A stretch of 64,000 nucleotides of DNA, taken from NCBI RefSeq assembly GCF_027244095.1, contig NC_069665.1, forward strand, positions 436,501-500,500, in the 5' to 3' direction. Made by a program: the position numbers and the translations under genes. The stretch comes from Hemicordylus capensis. Lineage: Eukaryota; Chordata; Lepidosauria; Squamata; Cordylidae. The notes below the pieces were generated by a model. The model saw only the letters and a list, made by a program, of their open reading frames with translations, was not told the DNA's origin and made no database searches. Below are positions 9,530 to 19,885 of this stretch, piece after piece; position 1 is the first letter of the stretch; every line of letters starts with the position of its first letter.

Positions 9530-11290
9530 CGCACACCAAGCTGCTGCCCCCACCCGCCGGCTCCCCCTAAGGGGCGGCTGCGGCTGCGGCTGCGTGGAGG
9601 AGGAGGCCTTGCTGCCTTCTGCCCACCCCTCTCCCTGGGTGACCACCAGCAACTTCTTGCTCCCCGCGGTGCTCGCAGCCCAGGCGCGGCGCGACTTCCC
9701 CAGCCTGCCTGCACCACCCAGGGCCCTCCTCCTGCAGTCTCCTTTCCGCGGCCAACTAGCCAACCAGGGCGGGGGCAGCGGGGAGCCAATGGCCAGCCCG
9801 TCCCAATCGCCTCTCCCCGCGAGAGGAGGAGGGTGGCGGCGGCGGCGGCCCTAGGCGGCCGCTCCCCTCCTGCTCCTCCGGCAGCGGGAACTTTGACACA
9901 CGGCAGCTCCTTCGGCGCGAGTTTTCTGGGAGGCTGGACTGCGAGCTCGAAGCGGTCTGTCCCAAAAGCCCGACGCAAGGAGCGGGGGGGGGGGGGGGGG
10001 GCTTACGCCGGATATAAATCGGGCTGCACTCTGCGGGTGACGAGAGATCCGAATCCGGTGCGAAGTGCTGCGCCCGCGCAGGGCTCCTCGCAGCCACTTC
10101 GGGGTTAATCTGGCCCAGATGTGAACGCGCCGCTCCCTCCATTCCGGAGCTGCGTGAGGCGAGGCGAGCTAGAGGGCTGGAAGGGCCCCGCGCGGGGGGA
10201 GCTCGGGGGCCGAGAGGCTCCGCCGCCGGCACCTGGGTAAGCGCGGAGCCCGGGCAGCAAGTGGGGCTCCTCCCCCAGCAGGGCTCAGCCAGCGCAGCAG
10301 CGACGACGCCCGTCCAGCCGGCCCGGAGACCGGCAGCGGCTTTCTCCGAGAGCGGCCCGGCCAAGCCAGCCCTGAGGGGGAGGCCGCCACGCACCGGCTC
10401 CAGCGAGGCCTCTGCGCGGGGAGGCCGCAGAGAGAGCAGCCCGCCGCCTTCTCCGCCCACGGGGAGCTGCGCGCTGCCGCTGGGGCGTGGGCAGCGGAGT
10501 TCTGCGGGGCGGCGGTTCCCTGGGGCGCGGGGTGGCCTCGGCCTCCGGGCCCTCCCCCGCCCCCCGGTGCCCACCCGGAGCATCGCCAGGGCCAGCAGCA
10601 GCAGCTGGGAGCCGCCAGCGCCTCCTGGCACCTGCAGCAGCCCCTGCTGCCCGCCCCACGGCCCGGGCCGTCTCCATCCCGTCCTAGGCCAGGCCAGGGA
10701 GAGTGGGGGGAGCGCGCGGGCGGACCTGGACGTGGGGCAGAGGGCGCCCGGTGCTCCGCCAGCAGCACCACGGCCTTACCGAGCCCGGAGGGAGGGAAGC
10801 GGGGAGGCCGCCCGCGCTGCTGCTGCTGCTGCTCTCTGCGGCGCTCGGGCTGAGCGGAGCGCTGCGCGGCCGGCTGACGTCAAGGAGCTCCGGCCCAGGC
10901 AAGTGGCTCCTTAAAGGGGACCGAGCCGTGGCGCAGCGCCCGGGCGGGAAGGCAGGTCGCAGACAGCGCCGCCGGAGCGCAGGCGAGAAGCCTCTGAGCG
11001 GGTGCAAAGCGCACCTGCTCCGAGCCAGCACATCATCATTTTCCTCGTCCGCCCCCCCCCCCACACCCCATGATGCGCTGCTGCCTCCAGCGCCAGCAGG
11101 CAGGCAGCTCGCCTCGCTCCTGGCCCGGCCTGCAGCAGCTGCTGCTCCTCCCGCTCAGCCCCCCCCGCCCCCCTGCTGCGCTCATTTGCGGATGGACAAC
11201 CGAACCGGACAGCACAGCAACTCTGCTCCCCCCCCCGCAATGGGTTTGCGGGCTGCGGAGGGGGGCGGGGGCTGCTCTTTCCAAAGGGAT
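9530..11290. promoter_or_regulatory. CpG island, probable promoter of the SNRK-like gene
   Basis: CpG dinucleotides are dense over about 1.8 kb, unlike the flanks. It lies upstream of the minus-strand kinase exon. Candidate minus-strand donors occur at 10779 (GCTCG|GTAAGG) and near 10006 (CCGGC|GTAAGC), so a noncoding first exon ending near 10780 and joining the acceptor at 8890 is plausible. A plus-strand donor-like site (CTGG|GTAAGC) near 10237 leaves room for divergent transcription. A run of about 18 G lies at 9984-10001. No conserved coding frame seen. Confidence 0.6.
9885..10120 (+). repeat. Old repeat copy inside the CpG island
   Basis: This segment aligns with 26410-26640 over about 230 bp: 'gcgagttttctgggaggct' against 'gcaagttttctgcgaggct', and the block 'gatataaatcgggctgcactct' region against the matching 'aatataaaccaggccgcactct' region. 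The TATAAA at 10013-10018 belongs to the repeat. Family not identified; the copy here keeps many CpGs where the other has TG or CA. Confidence 0.6.
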
Positions 11291-11400
11291 GGTTGAGACA
11301 CTGCGGGAACAGAGTAACCACCTACACCTGGTCTTGGGAACATGAGAACAGCCCTGCTGGATCAGGTCCAAGGAAGCCCATCTAGTCCAGCATCCTGTTT

Positions 11401-11442
11401 GAGGCCAAGCCCTCAACAGGCAAAAGTTGAGGGCTTGGCCTC
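11401..11442. repeat. Perfect 17-bp hairpin, 8-nt loop
   Basis: GAGGCCAAGCCCTCAAC (11401-11417) and its exact reverse complement (11426-11442) flank the loop AGGCAAAA. It lies in a CR1-associated repeat, but the other copies at 7.6 and 22.9 kb lack it. Confidence 0.9.
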
Positions 11443-11687
11443 GCTCCTGCTATTACTGCCCTGCCTCTGAGGCTGGAGGTGGCCTGTAGCCCTCCGACTA
11501 GTAGCCCTTGATAGACCTCTCCTCCATGAAGTTATCCAATCCCCTCTTAAAGCCATCCAGGTTGTTGGCTGTCACCATATCTTGTGGCAGAGAATTCCAC
11601 AAGTTGATTATGCAGTTCTTCCCTTAGTTGGTCCTAAATTTCCTGGCAATCAATTTCATGGGATGACCCCTGGTTCTAATGTTATGT

Positions 11688-11850
11688 GTTTTATTAATTA
11701 GATATTGTTTTTAATAGTTTTAACATTTTAATTTTTAATTGTTGTAATGTTTTACTCTTTTTAACTGTTGCTTTTATTGTTTTGTTGTGAACTGCCCAGA
11801 GACTTGTGTTTTGGGCGGTATACAAATGTGAAAATGAATGAATGAATGAA
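11688..11850 (+). repeat. AT-rich SINE/LINE tail (gggcggtata family)
   Basis: The sequence 'ttttgggcggtatacaaatg' closes an AT-rich body and is followed by (AATG)n. It matches 16375-16575, and 31535-31620 in reverse. It is inserted into the antisense CR1 fragment. Confidence 0.7.
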
Positions 11851-11905
11851 TTTGAGAAGGAGAAGAATTTCTCTCCATCCACTTTCTCCACACCATGCAT
11901 GAAGC

Positions 11906-13944
11906 CAGACCAGAAGCTGGCACTTGGGCTCTCGTGGCTTTTAGGTTCCTTCACCTTTCAGACTAGCAATCAACCCAGTTTCTCAACCACTGGTTCGTGG
12001 ACTGGTGCCGGCCCGTGAAGCGCTGGGTACCAGTCCATGAGGCATCACTAATAAAAATCCACCCCCGCCAAGAAAACAATTTTGGGCCTGCAGGGGCCAT
12101 CGGGAGCTCTCCAGAGCTCATGTCCAGGCAGCCCTCACTGCCAGATAATGTCCCAAAGTAGACTCTGCAGTCACTGTAGAGTCCAGTTCAGCTTGAATCC
12201 GAGAGATGGAGGGGTCCAAATCCTCGTTCAGGGAGGAGGGGCTTGGCATTTACACCAGGTTTAATATTTAGGTTCACACAAAAATTAAAAACAAGACTAT
12301 AAAAATGACACAATTAAAACATTATGTTTCATTCCTTAGAGATTAGAGCATTGCCATTTCATTCTGAGAATTTATTTAACACTTTCTATCAAAAGAGGGT
12401 CTAAACCGTTTGTCAATTCATAAAAGAAAGGAGTGCCCCTCTCTCCCCCCACCCCTACCCCACTGGTACAACAGCCTTTCTGCAGGATGCACCACGAATT
12501 CTGCACACTGTACAGATCGAGTGTAAGAACACAGGAAATCGTCTCCCAGACAGCTGGCCTGCCTACCTCAATCAGAGGCATGTGGGGCCGCCTCAGGACC
12601 CTTTCCACACAGTCCAAACACCAGCCTCCTCTGGATCACAGAATCCCATGGGGCAAATGGGGCAGTTTAATTTCATTTTTAAGTGGGCGCGGGGAGGAGG
12701 GAAACCATTACGGAACTGTTCTTCACACAGTTCAAACACTAGCCTCCATCACCATGGGACAAATGGGGCATTTTCTTTCTTTTTGGGGGGGCACACCCCT
12801 TCTTCACACAGTTCAAAGTCAAACACCCCCACCAGCCTCCCCTCCATATGGTGCATATAAGGGCACTCGGGGGAGCATAAGTTAAGTTTCCTGACCTGGA
12901 GGGGGGGAAGCAGGCCAGAAGCATACCTCACAGGGTTGTTGTGAGGATAAACATAACCCTGCACACTGCTCTGGGCTCCTTGGAGGAAGAGCGAGATATA
13001 AATGCAAAACTAAAATAAATACCATGAACTTAAATAGAGAATGACATTGCACAGTAACATACTGGAAGAAGCACTGCATGGGGAAGGCAAGCCAGGAGGC
13101 CCGAACATTTTCTCCGCCCCGCCAGCCTGCCCGAAGGGGAAGACCTTGCTTGGCCAGTTGGGGACGACGCCTGCTTGCTGCCACAAGAAGGCCCGTTTGC
13201 CATGCATGGGGGCTCTGCTCCTGGCTGCGCTCACGGTTTTAACAAGGGAGCCCCCAAAAGGCAGCCCTGGAGGCAAAACAGACAGCGACTGAGCCGGGAT
13301 CGGGATCCGGCAACTGCTTCCCCTACAAGCAGGTGGGCCAAAGGAGCCGACGGAGGTGCTGGTGCTGGTGGTGGGCAGTGCAGGCATCTCCACTTCCTGC
13401 CAGAATGAGGAGGAGGAGGAGGGTGTGTGTGTGTGGCGGGTGGGAGATGTGACTGAACTGAAGGGACACCACGGCCGCTCCCAGCAGACATGCTGTTGTG
13501 TTTGTCCCCTTCCCTCCCTCCCTCCTGCAGGGTTCAGGAAAACAAGCTTGTTGACCACCTGCAGCATCCTCGTTGCTAATTGGGGCCCATCTTTTCTTGG
13601 AAAAGGCTGCACGGAACAGAGGCTCATTTAGCCCTGCACTGGGGGGGGGGGCGGGGGGGCAGGGAACACACGCCAGACGTTTCCCCTGCAGATTAAAAAG
13701 CTTTCAGAGCAGTTAGTGGGGAGGCGGCTTCCTCCGCCAGGTGGGTGCTGCTAATGACTTCCCAGAATCCTCTTTGGCTTTGGCCTCTTAGTGGCTGCAA
13801 AGAACAACTGCTCACAAGCAGGGTCAGCCCATGAGATTTGGGTTCCTGTGGTAAAAATCCAAATGGTGCTAACCCTAACCCTCCCCTGCAAATGAACTGG
13901 AATTGAACAACCACCACAGTGCTTTTGCGCACCCTAGTTTAGGG
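11906..13944. other. Intergenic DNA, no gene recognised
   Basis: It contains a hAT-like fragment near 11970-12050 ('tttctcaaccactggttcgtgg'), diverged direct repeats with 'cttcacacagttcaaaca' near 12600-12830, a SINE tail at 12930-13020 ('cagggttgttgtgaggataa', 'gaggaagagcgagatataa'), and a double telomere-like unit at 13869-13882. Open frames here are short and unconserved in appearance. Confidence 0.5.
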
Positions 13945-14700
13945 GCATGGGAAGCTGCCATAGACTGAGTCAGACCATTGGTCCATCTAGCTCAGTATTG
14001 TCTTCACAGACTGGCAGCGGCTTCTCCAAAGTCTGTGCAGGCAGGAATCCTAACCCTAACCCTAACCCTGCTCGTAATCAGGTTAGTAAACTTGTATGTC
14101 ATTTATGCAATGCTTGTGCATAGGAATAGGGAGGGAAGACGCGACCAAGAGGTTCACGCAGATGAGACAGTAAATCTCTTCTGGAAAAGTTTGTATGGTT
14201 ATGTGCAAAAAGACAAGAGTATCTCTTCTAAACAGCAATGGGACAAATTGTGGAAATGGACGTCAGACGTAACCCCCCCACCCCCGATTACCTGATGTGC
14301 CTTGTAATCCTCCACCCCCGAGTTACAGTACTACCTGCATATACTTCTTAACTTGTGTGTTTCCAAATCCTTGTGTGTAAATCTTTGTAGATATATCATG
14401 TACAAACAACCACTTTGTATATAATTGTGCTTTGGCAACGTACTGTATGCTTTGGTAGTTTGTTGGTTCAATAAAAAAATCTTGTCCTATTTTTTTAAAA
14501 AAAATCTTGTCCTATCCTGGAGATGCTGCCAGGGAGGGAACTGGGAACCTAGATCATGCTCTTCCCAGAGTGGCGGCTCCATTATCCCCTCAGGGGAATA
14601 TAATCTTCCAGGGCTCACACTTCTCGGGGTGGACCCTGCTTAGCTAAGGGGACAAGTCCCGCTGGCTTCCACAAGACCAGCTCTCCCCTCCTAGCTGCTC
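13945..14700 (-). repeat. 5S-Sauria-like SINE split by an insertion
   Basis: The SINE tail and body occupy 13945-14049 and the rest of the body and head occupy about 14511-14700, antisense. The join matches the uninterrupted copy at 31832-32125. Between the halves is a separate insertion of about 460 bp (14050-14510). Confidence 0.75.
14049..14510. mobile_element. Unclassified insertion with telomere-like 5' edge
   Basis: It begins with three and a half CCCTAA units (14049-14069) and ends A-rich after an AATAAA at 14470-14475. A 16-bp direct repeat ending 'cttgtcctat' (14475-14490 and 14500-14515) marks the right edge. It sits within the 5S-Sauria SINE. The interior matches no family I recognise. 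Confidence 0.55.
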
Positions 14701-14817
14701 CTTCCTTCCCCGCGCAGGAGGGTTTGCCCAGGAGAGCTTCCCTGTGGATTGTGCCTGGCTCTGCCTGCCCCCCTCCCTGCCCAGCAGCCACCTCCCCCTC
14801 CCCCCTGGCAAATCCCC

Positions 14818-15075
14818 CTCTTACTGCTACTACGGACACTTATATGCTGCTTCTCTCAACTGAGGTTCTCAAAGCAGCCTACATAGCAAGAACAAGAAAA
14901 TAAATTGATGGGTGGGTGGTGGATACAATGGTTCCCTATCCCCAAAGGGCTCACATTCTAACAGGAGACGTAAGGTAGACACCAGCAGCAGCCACTGGAG
15001 GAATGTTGTGCAGGGGTTAGAGTCGCCCTCCCCCACAAAACAACAGAGAACTCCCCCTTTGCTCACTCAGCAGCA
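14818..15075 (+). repeat. Second copy of the 4.5-kb SINE/LINE-tail repeat
   Basis: It shares 'ccccaaagggctcacattct', 'agacaccagcagcagccact' and 'caaagcagcctacatagc' with the copy at 4478-4760. Confidence 0.65.
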
Positions 15076-17270
15076 CCTTCATGTAAGCTCTGAGCAGTGA
15101 GCACAGGAAATGAGCACTGAGCTGTGAATCAGCCACAATGGTGCCAGCCGCAGAGAGACACAGGAGGAAGTCAGATCATGTCACCTGTGTAGGCAGAGGA
15201 CGGGATGATAAACAGAACAGGAGGAAAGATAGGGACTGAAGCCCTCTATCCCAGAGGCAGAAATTCAGACTGAATGCTCCATTTCTGGGTGAGTCTCATT
15301 GCAGAGGTCAGATTGGCCAGTAACCTCTTATGTTCAGTTTTTCTTCCCTCCCCTTGGCTTGGCTTTGTTGCCTGAGAGACCCCTGAAATAAGGGCTCTAC
15401 AAGCAATTCTTCAACAGTACAGTAATTGGGTGTGTGAGCGTGCCATCTGGGTGCCTGTTGTGACCATGAGAGTCTGTTCGGGGGCTCCCCCGAGGAGCAC
15501 CCCTCTATATTGCGAAGTACAAGCCTGCATAGTGACCTCCACTCTGTTTTGCTTGTAAAGGGCATGTGTCACTTTGGCAAGCAGCTTGGGAGAAGGAACT
15601 CTTCTGAGGTCACCTAACGTTCAAAGCACAAAGGCAGCAGGAAGGCCTCCCCAATGACCCAACAGGGGGAAAGCTGAAGCAGACATTATTATTTCAAAAA
15701 TGAGCCAAGGATTCTCCCCTAATTCACAGTGAATTGAGTCAAGATAGCACCTCCTCGGGGAAGGAGTGATAAGAAGAAAGCAACAGGTCATCTCCTTTCG
15801 CTAACAAGCATATGAAGGGGCTAGCTCAAGGCGCTGGGAGTTGGCTGGTTTGCATTTTAGTTACTCACAGATATTTTGACGGACATGAGAGATGAACTTT
15901 GATAAGTTCATTTGGCAGGAGTCTTTTCAGACTTCCCCTAGCCTTTGTCCAAGTAGGGCCTTGCTCTTCTGCAGCTTTTGCCAGAGCAGAAGTTCACTCC
16001 TCACTTTGGAATAGCACAATGGCCTGTCCAGCACCTTGGCCCTATGGTCTGCCTTGGCGAGGTGCATCTAGCATAACGCCCTCAGGCAAGAATTTCTCTA
16101 GAATGAGTGAAGACACCATCTATCAGTGTGCTTTCTAGGTCACCAGCACCGTCTGTGTATCTCAGAACCACCACTCCTTCCCCCACGTCTTGGCACTGGC
16201 ACTTCCATTTTGCCCTGCCCTGACTCACACCCCCATACCATCTTTTCCTAATCTGGTCTGCCCAGCCATCCTGGCTGAGAGGTCCCGTTCATTTCTGGAC
16301 TTACTTTTGGCTCTGGGACCCCTGTCCAGTCTCTGGATCCCTGCTCCTGCTTTCCTGACTTCCTGCCCCAGATAATTAATTAATTAGACATTGTTTTAAT
16401 TGTGTTTTAATTGTATTTTAATAGTTTTAACATTTTAAATTTTAATTGTTGAAATGTGTTAATCTTTTTATTGGTTGTTTTTATTGTTTTGTAAACAGCC
16501 CAGATAACTTGTGTTTTGGGCGGTATAAAAACGTGTCAAATAAATAAGCAAATAAGTAAGTAAGTAAGTAAATAAAGCCTCCAGATGAAGTGGCAGAGTT
16601 TCAATGCATTTCTCTTGGAAGGAGCACTGAGCTTCTTGCAAGAGAGGTAGTATATAAGCCTGTTCCTGAAAACTCTACTTGCAATGCTTCTCATTTCTCC
16701 TAAAATCCAAAGCTGGTCATGAATGAACCTAATTTGGAACTCAAGCCAAATGAACTCTTTGTGAGCTGTAACTTAGTCCTAATAATTTGCTGGTTTGTTG
16801 CTAGTTCATATCAGTCAAATGTGATTGCTTAATAACGATTATTTTTCTCTTTCTGTACCCCTAAACCCTCCAATAAAATCTTACATTGTTTTTTAACTTT
16901 AAACTCTCCATTCCGTTCTTTCTGTACTGAAGCTTTGAACCAATTCATTATGGGAGTGGGACTGCTCCACTGAAGTCCCCCCGCCCCCCGCCTGACAAGC
17001 CTCCTGCCAAGTCCTGGGAGCAGATCTCAAAGTCTCTCAGAGGAGGTACTGTGGGGGGGGGGCAGCGGGGGGGGGAGCTGTAGTTCAGCAGCAGAGCCCC
17101 TGAGTTGTGTGCAGGAAGAGTCTCCAGCTGCATTCCAGGTAGGATTTGCACAGCCCCTTCCCAGCCTGGACCCCTGGAGAGCCCCCACCAGTTCCCAGTT
17201 CTGAGGCAGAGAGGTGGGCTGGGGAAGGACAACAAGGTGCAGGAGGCCCTGGGGCAAAGTCCTGCACTGT

Positions 17271-17271
<1 letters not shown>

Positions 17272-17315
<44 letters not shown>
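17272..17315. repeat. (CA)n microsatellite
   Basis: About 22 uninterrupted CA units. Confidence 0.95.
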
Positions 17316-17993
17316 ATATTCTCTCCCCTCCCATCTTCTGGGGTGGGGCAGTGGGGGGGAGAGAAGCTGCTGCCAGCCAAATCTCTCCTCCCCCCCCCAT
17401 CAGCAAATGGGCCTCTTTCCCACAGGCCTCTTCATCACTGCAGGGGTGGGGGGGCCTCTGGGAGGAAATCCTTCCCCCAGGGGGGAGGCGAGGAGGAAGC
17501 GGCAGTTCCCACAAATGGTGGTGGGGCGGGGGGGGGGTTCCCCTCGCAAGTCCTCCCAGACAACCACTGGTCAGCGGTAACCGGCCAATACAAAGAGAGG
17601 AGACTTAAACGCCAGTGTTGACACCGCACTGGCAGCCTCACAGACTTCACTGGAGAGAGACTGCCGGTGCGCGACAGTCCTTTCTGCACTCTTGTAATCT
17701 ACACGATAAAGATGGGCGTTTTAGGAAACCCTGTGCTTGGGCTCTGTTTCTGGACTGTTCCCCTATTAAGGTCAATTAAACAAAGAGGAGGTCTGCTGAG
17801 CACCCCACAGGCACCAACTCCACAGGTCAATGCCTCCTCCGCACTCATCCTTCCTCCGCCAGAGAGCGCTTGGCACCGCACACTTGCTTCGGCACCATCA
17901 CCCTGAACTGCACACGTCTGCCATCCCTGGGCCCGTATGCAGAGGGACATCCCCCCTCCGCCCCGTCTACAGGCACTGGGGGTGTGCAAGGAA

Positions 17994-18007
17994 GCACGAG
18001 GGGGCGG
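17994..18007 (+). promoter_or_regulatory. CTCF-like motif
   Basis: GCACGAGGGGGCGG differs from the core CCACnAGGGGGCGC at the first and last positions. It has the same orientation as the better site at 29137-29150. Confidence 0.35.
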
Positions 18008-18679
18008 CACAGCCCCTGCCTCAGCCCCAGGGGATGTTCTGTCCCTGCATCCGTCACCGGCGCTGTGGACCTCCCCGGTGGAGCTGCACGGCTGCTCTTT
18101 GGGGCCTGGAAGTGGAGCATTTAGGGCTTGATTGGATGTCCGAGGATGCAGATGGAAAAGCTCTCAGGGCAGGCTGCGGCGGCCTCCCTCGTTAGGCGGC
18201 TAATCTCTTCCCAGAATCCTCTTCTGCCCGCAGGATAAACAAGTGCTGCTGCTAATGAGCTCTGGAAAGAGGGTGGCCCCACGAAGAGGGGAGGTGATGG
18301 CGGAGGGGGCCGCTGCCGGGGACGGAGAGGCCGCTGCCAGGAGGTGCCGGAGGCCGGCGGGAAGCGGAGCAGGGCCAGGCGGCTACACCCCATCCAGCAG
18401 CACTTGCCAAGCTTTTAGTTCTCTCTCTCTCTTCAGGACCCCAACTGGAAGACTGTTCTGCGCTTTGCAAGAGTCTGAATCGTGCCTCTCACATGACAAA
18501 CAGCAGCAACACAACAAACTGTATTTGTGAGCCGCCCCCTAACAAATTGTGCTCTGGGTGGCTCACAGCACAACACATCCGATAACAATACATCAGTCAC
18601 AACAAACAAATTACAACTCCCTCTCAACTTGCCTCTCATCTTTTATTGATCTGATCCCCAGGCCCCAAAGCATCTACAA

Positions 18680-19577
18680 TTGTCCGCTTCAGGACAGGTG
18701 GACATTGCTTTCCTGCCGGACACAGGAAAGAATCATGCCGTCTCCGATGGGGAGGTTGGCAGCCAGCAAAAGCCATAGATTGTGGCCCCTAGAATCGCGG
18801 ATGATCTCGTCTGTGTCCATTTCTAGCCATTCTTTCAGGTCATCCATCCAACCCTTCCTGCTCCTTCCTCTTGATCTTTTTCCTGCTAGCTTTGCTTCTA
18901 GAGTTAGTTGTGGTATTTGATATTTTACTCCTCTGAGGATATGTCCACAACACTCCAGTTTACATCTCTTGATTGTCTGTGTTATTTGTTTATGTGTTCT
19001 TTGCTTTTTGAAGTACTTCTTCATTTGTTGTTCTGATGGTCCATTTAATCTTTTCTTCTAAGGAGCCACCTAATGGCACAGCAGGGAATGACTTTATTAT
19101 GATTATTACATTTATATCCCGCTCTTCCTCCAAGGAGCCCAGAGCGGTGTACTACATACTACATACACCACGCTGGCTCATAATAAATTTAACTACAATT
19201 GAATTCAAGCTACCCCTGGGGGGATTCGAACCCGTAGGCTTTGGCTCTCCAGGCGGGAGCCTTACTGACTCTGCAAGCTTCTAGCAAGACTAGCAAGCCA
19301 GAGGTGCCAGTTTGAATCCCCGCTGGCACCTATATCTGGCAGCAGCAGTATAGGAAGATGCTGAAAGGCAACATTTCATACTGCGTGGGAGGAGGCCATG
19401 GTCAACCCCTCCTGTATTCTACCAAAGACAACCACAGGGCTCTGTGGCCACCAGGAGTCAACACTGACTCAATGGCACACTTTACCTTTATTCTTCTGAG
19501 ACACCACATCTCGAAGGCTTCCAGTTTTTTACATGCTTCTGTCTTGATGGTCCAAGTTTCACATCCATACAGGAGAA
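18680..19577 (-). mobile_element. RTE/BovB-like LINE 3' fragment, interrupted
   Basis: Two antisense pieces (19495-19577 and 18680-19052) encode the end of a non-LTR reverse transcriptase protein: YGCETWTIK and FEMWCLRRIK in the first, CCGHILR and GKRSRGRSRKGWMDDLKEW in the second. Segments of this kind close RTE/BovB-type ORFs; a related clade is possible. A Sauria SINE lies between the pieces. Confidence 0.7.
19053..19494 (+). repeat. Sauria SINE with a nested tRNA-type SINE
   Basis: The Sauria SINE starts 'ggagccacctaatggcacag', has a B-box-like 'gtttgaatccc' near 19310 and ends 'gactcaatggcacactttac'. At about 19092-19290 it is split by another element in the opposite orientation: that one has a B box (GGTTCGAATCC read on the minus strand near 19228) and a tail with 'tatcccgctcttcctccaag'. 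Confidence 0.7.
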
Positions 19578-19578
19578 G

Positions 19579-19885
19579 AGACGAGGGCACTTTCCAGATC
19601 CTATGCTGCAACAGTGTCACTACGTGTCCGTTAAGTGTGCTTCTGCACTGCCTGTGTTTCAACATCACAACCCCTGAGCTGTCAGCAAGGTGCCATTCAC
19701 ATTTCCTATGCCTTCTTTCAGATTTCATCCTTGCGTTTTAGCCCTACAACATTGCATGTGTGTCGCAAAAAAGTAGCTGTAGTTGTAGGAGGTTGCGCAA
19801 GCTATTTACATTTCCAAAAAGATCCTGCCAAGGCTGACACATTTTACAGCTGAACAGCCTGTCATCTGGAATGCATTTCCAGATT
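19579..19885 (+). mobile_element. MITE, GGCRCTTTCCAG family, copy 1
   Basis: It starts GGCACTTTCCAGAT, contains 'aacagtgtcactacgtgtcc' and 'gctgtagttgtaggaggttg' and ends near a degraded inverted copy of its start. Three other copies lie at 22.4, 59.2 and 62.5 kb. About 300 bp, no coding capacity. Confidence 0.65.

Larger units (their letters stand above)
11337..11905 (-). mobile_element. CR1-type LINE 3' fragment, antisense, interrupted
   Basis: From about 11440 to 11685 this is the reverse complement of the CR1 segment at 7200-7440 ('cctccgactagtag', 'cacaagttgatta', 'catgggatgacccct'). The match resumes at 11855-11895 ('tctctccatccactttctcc'). A 160-bp AT-rich LINE/SINE tail with 'gggcggtatacaaatgtg' is inserted at about 11688-11850. 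Confidence 0.75.
15076..18600. other. Intergenic DNA, no gene recognised
   Basis: 15.1-16.9 kb is AT-richer and holds a gggcggtata-family tail at 16375-16575. A (CA)n microsatellite of about 44 bp lies at 17272-17315. 17.3-18.4 kb is GC-rich with poly-G/C tracts. A CTCF-like core lies at 17994-18007. No frame resembles a known protein. Confidence 0.5.
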
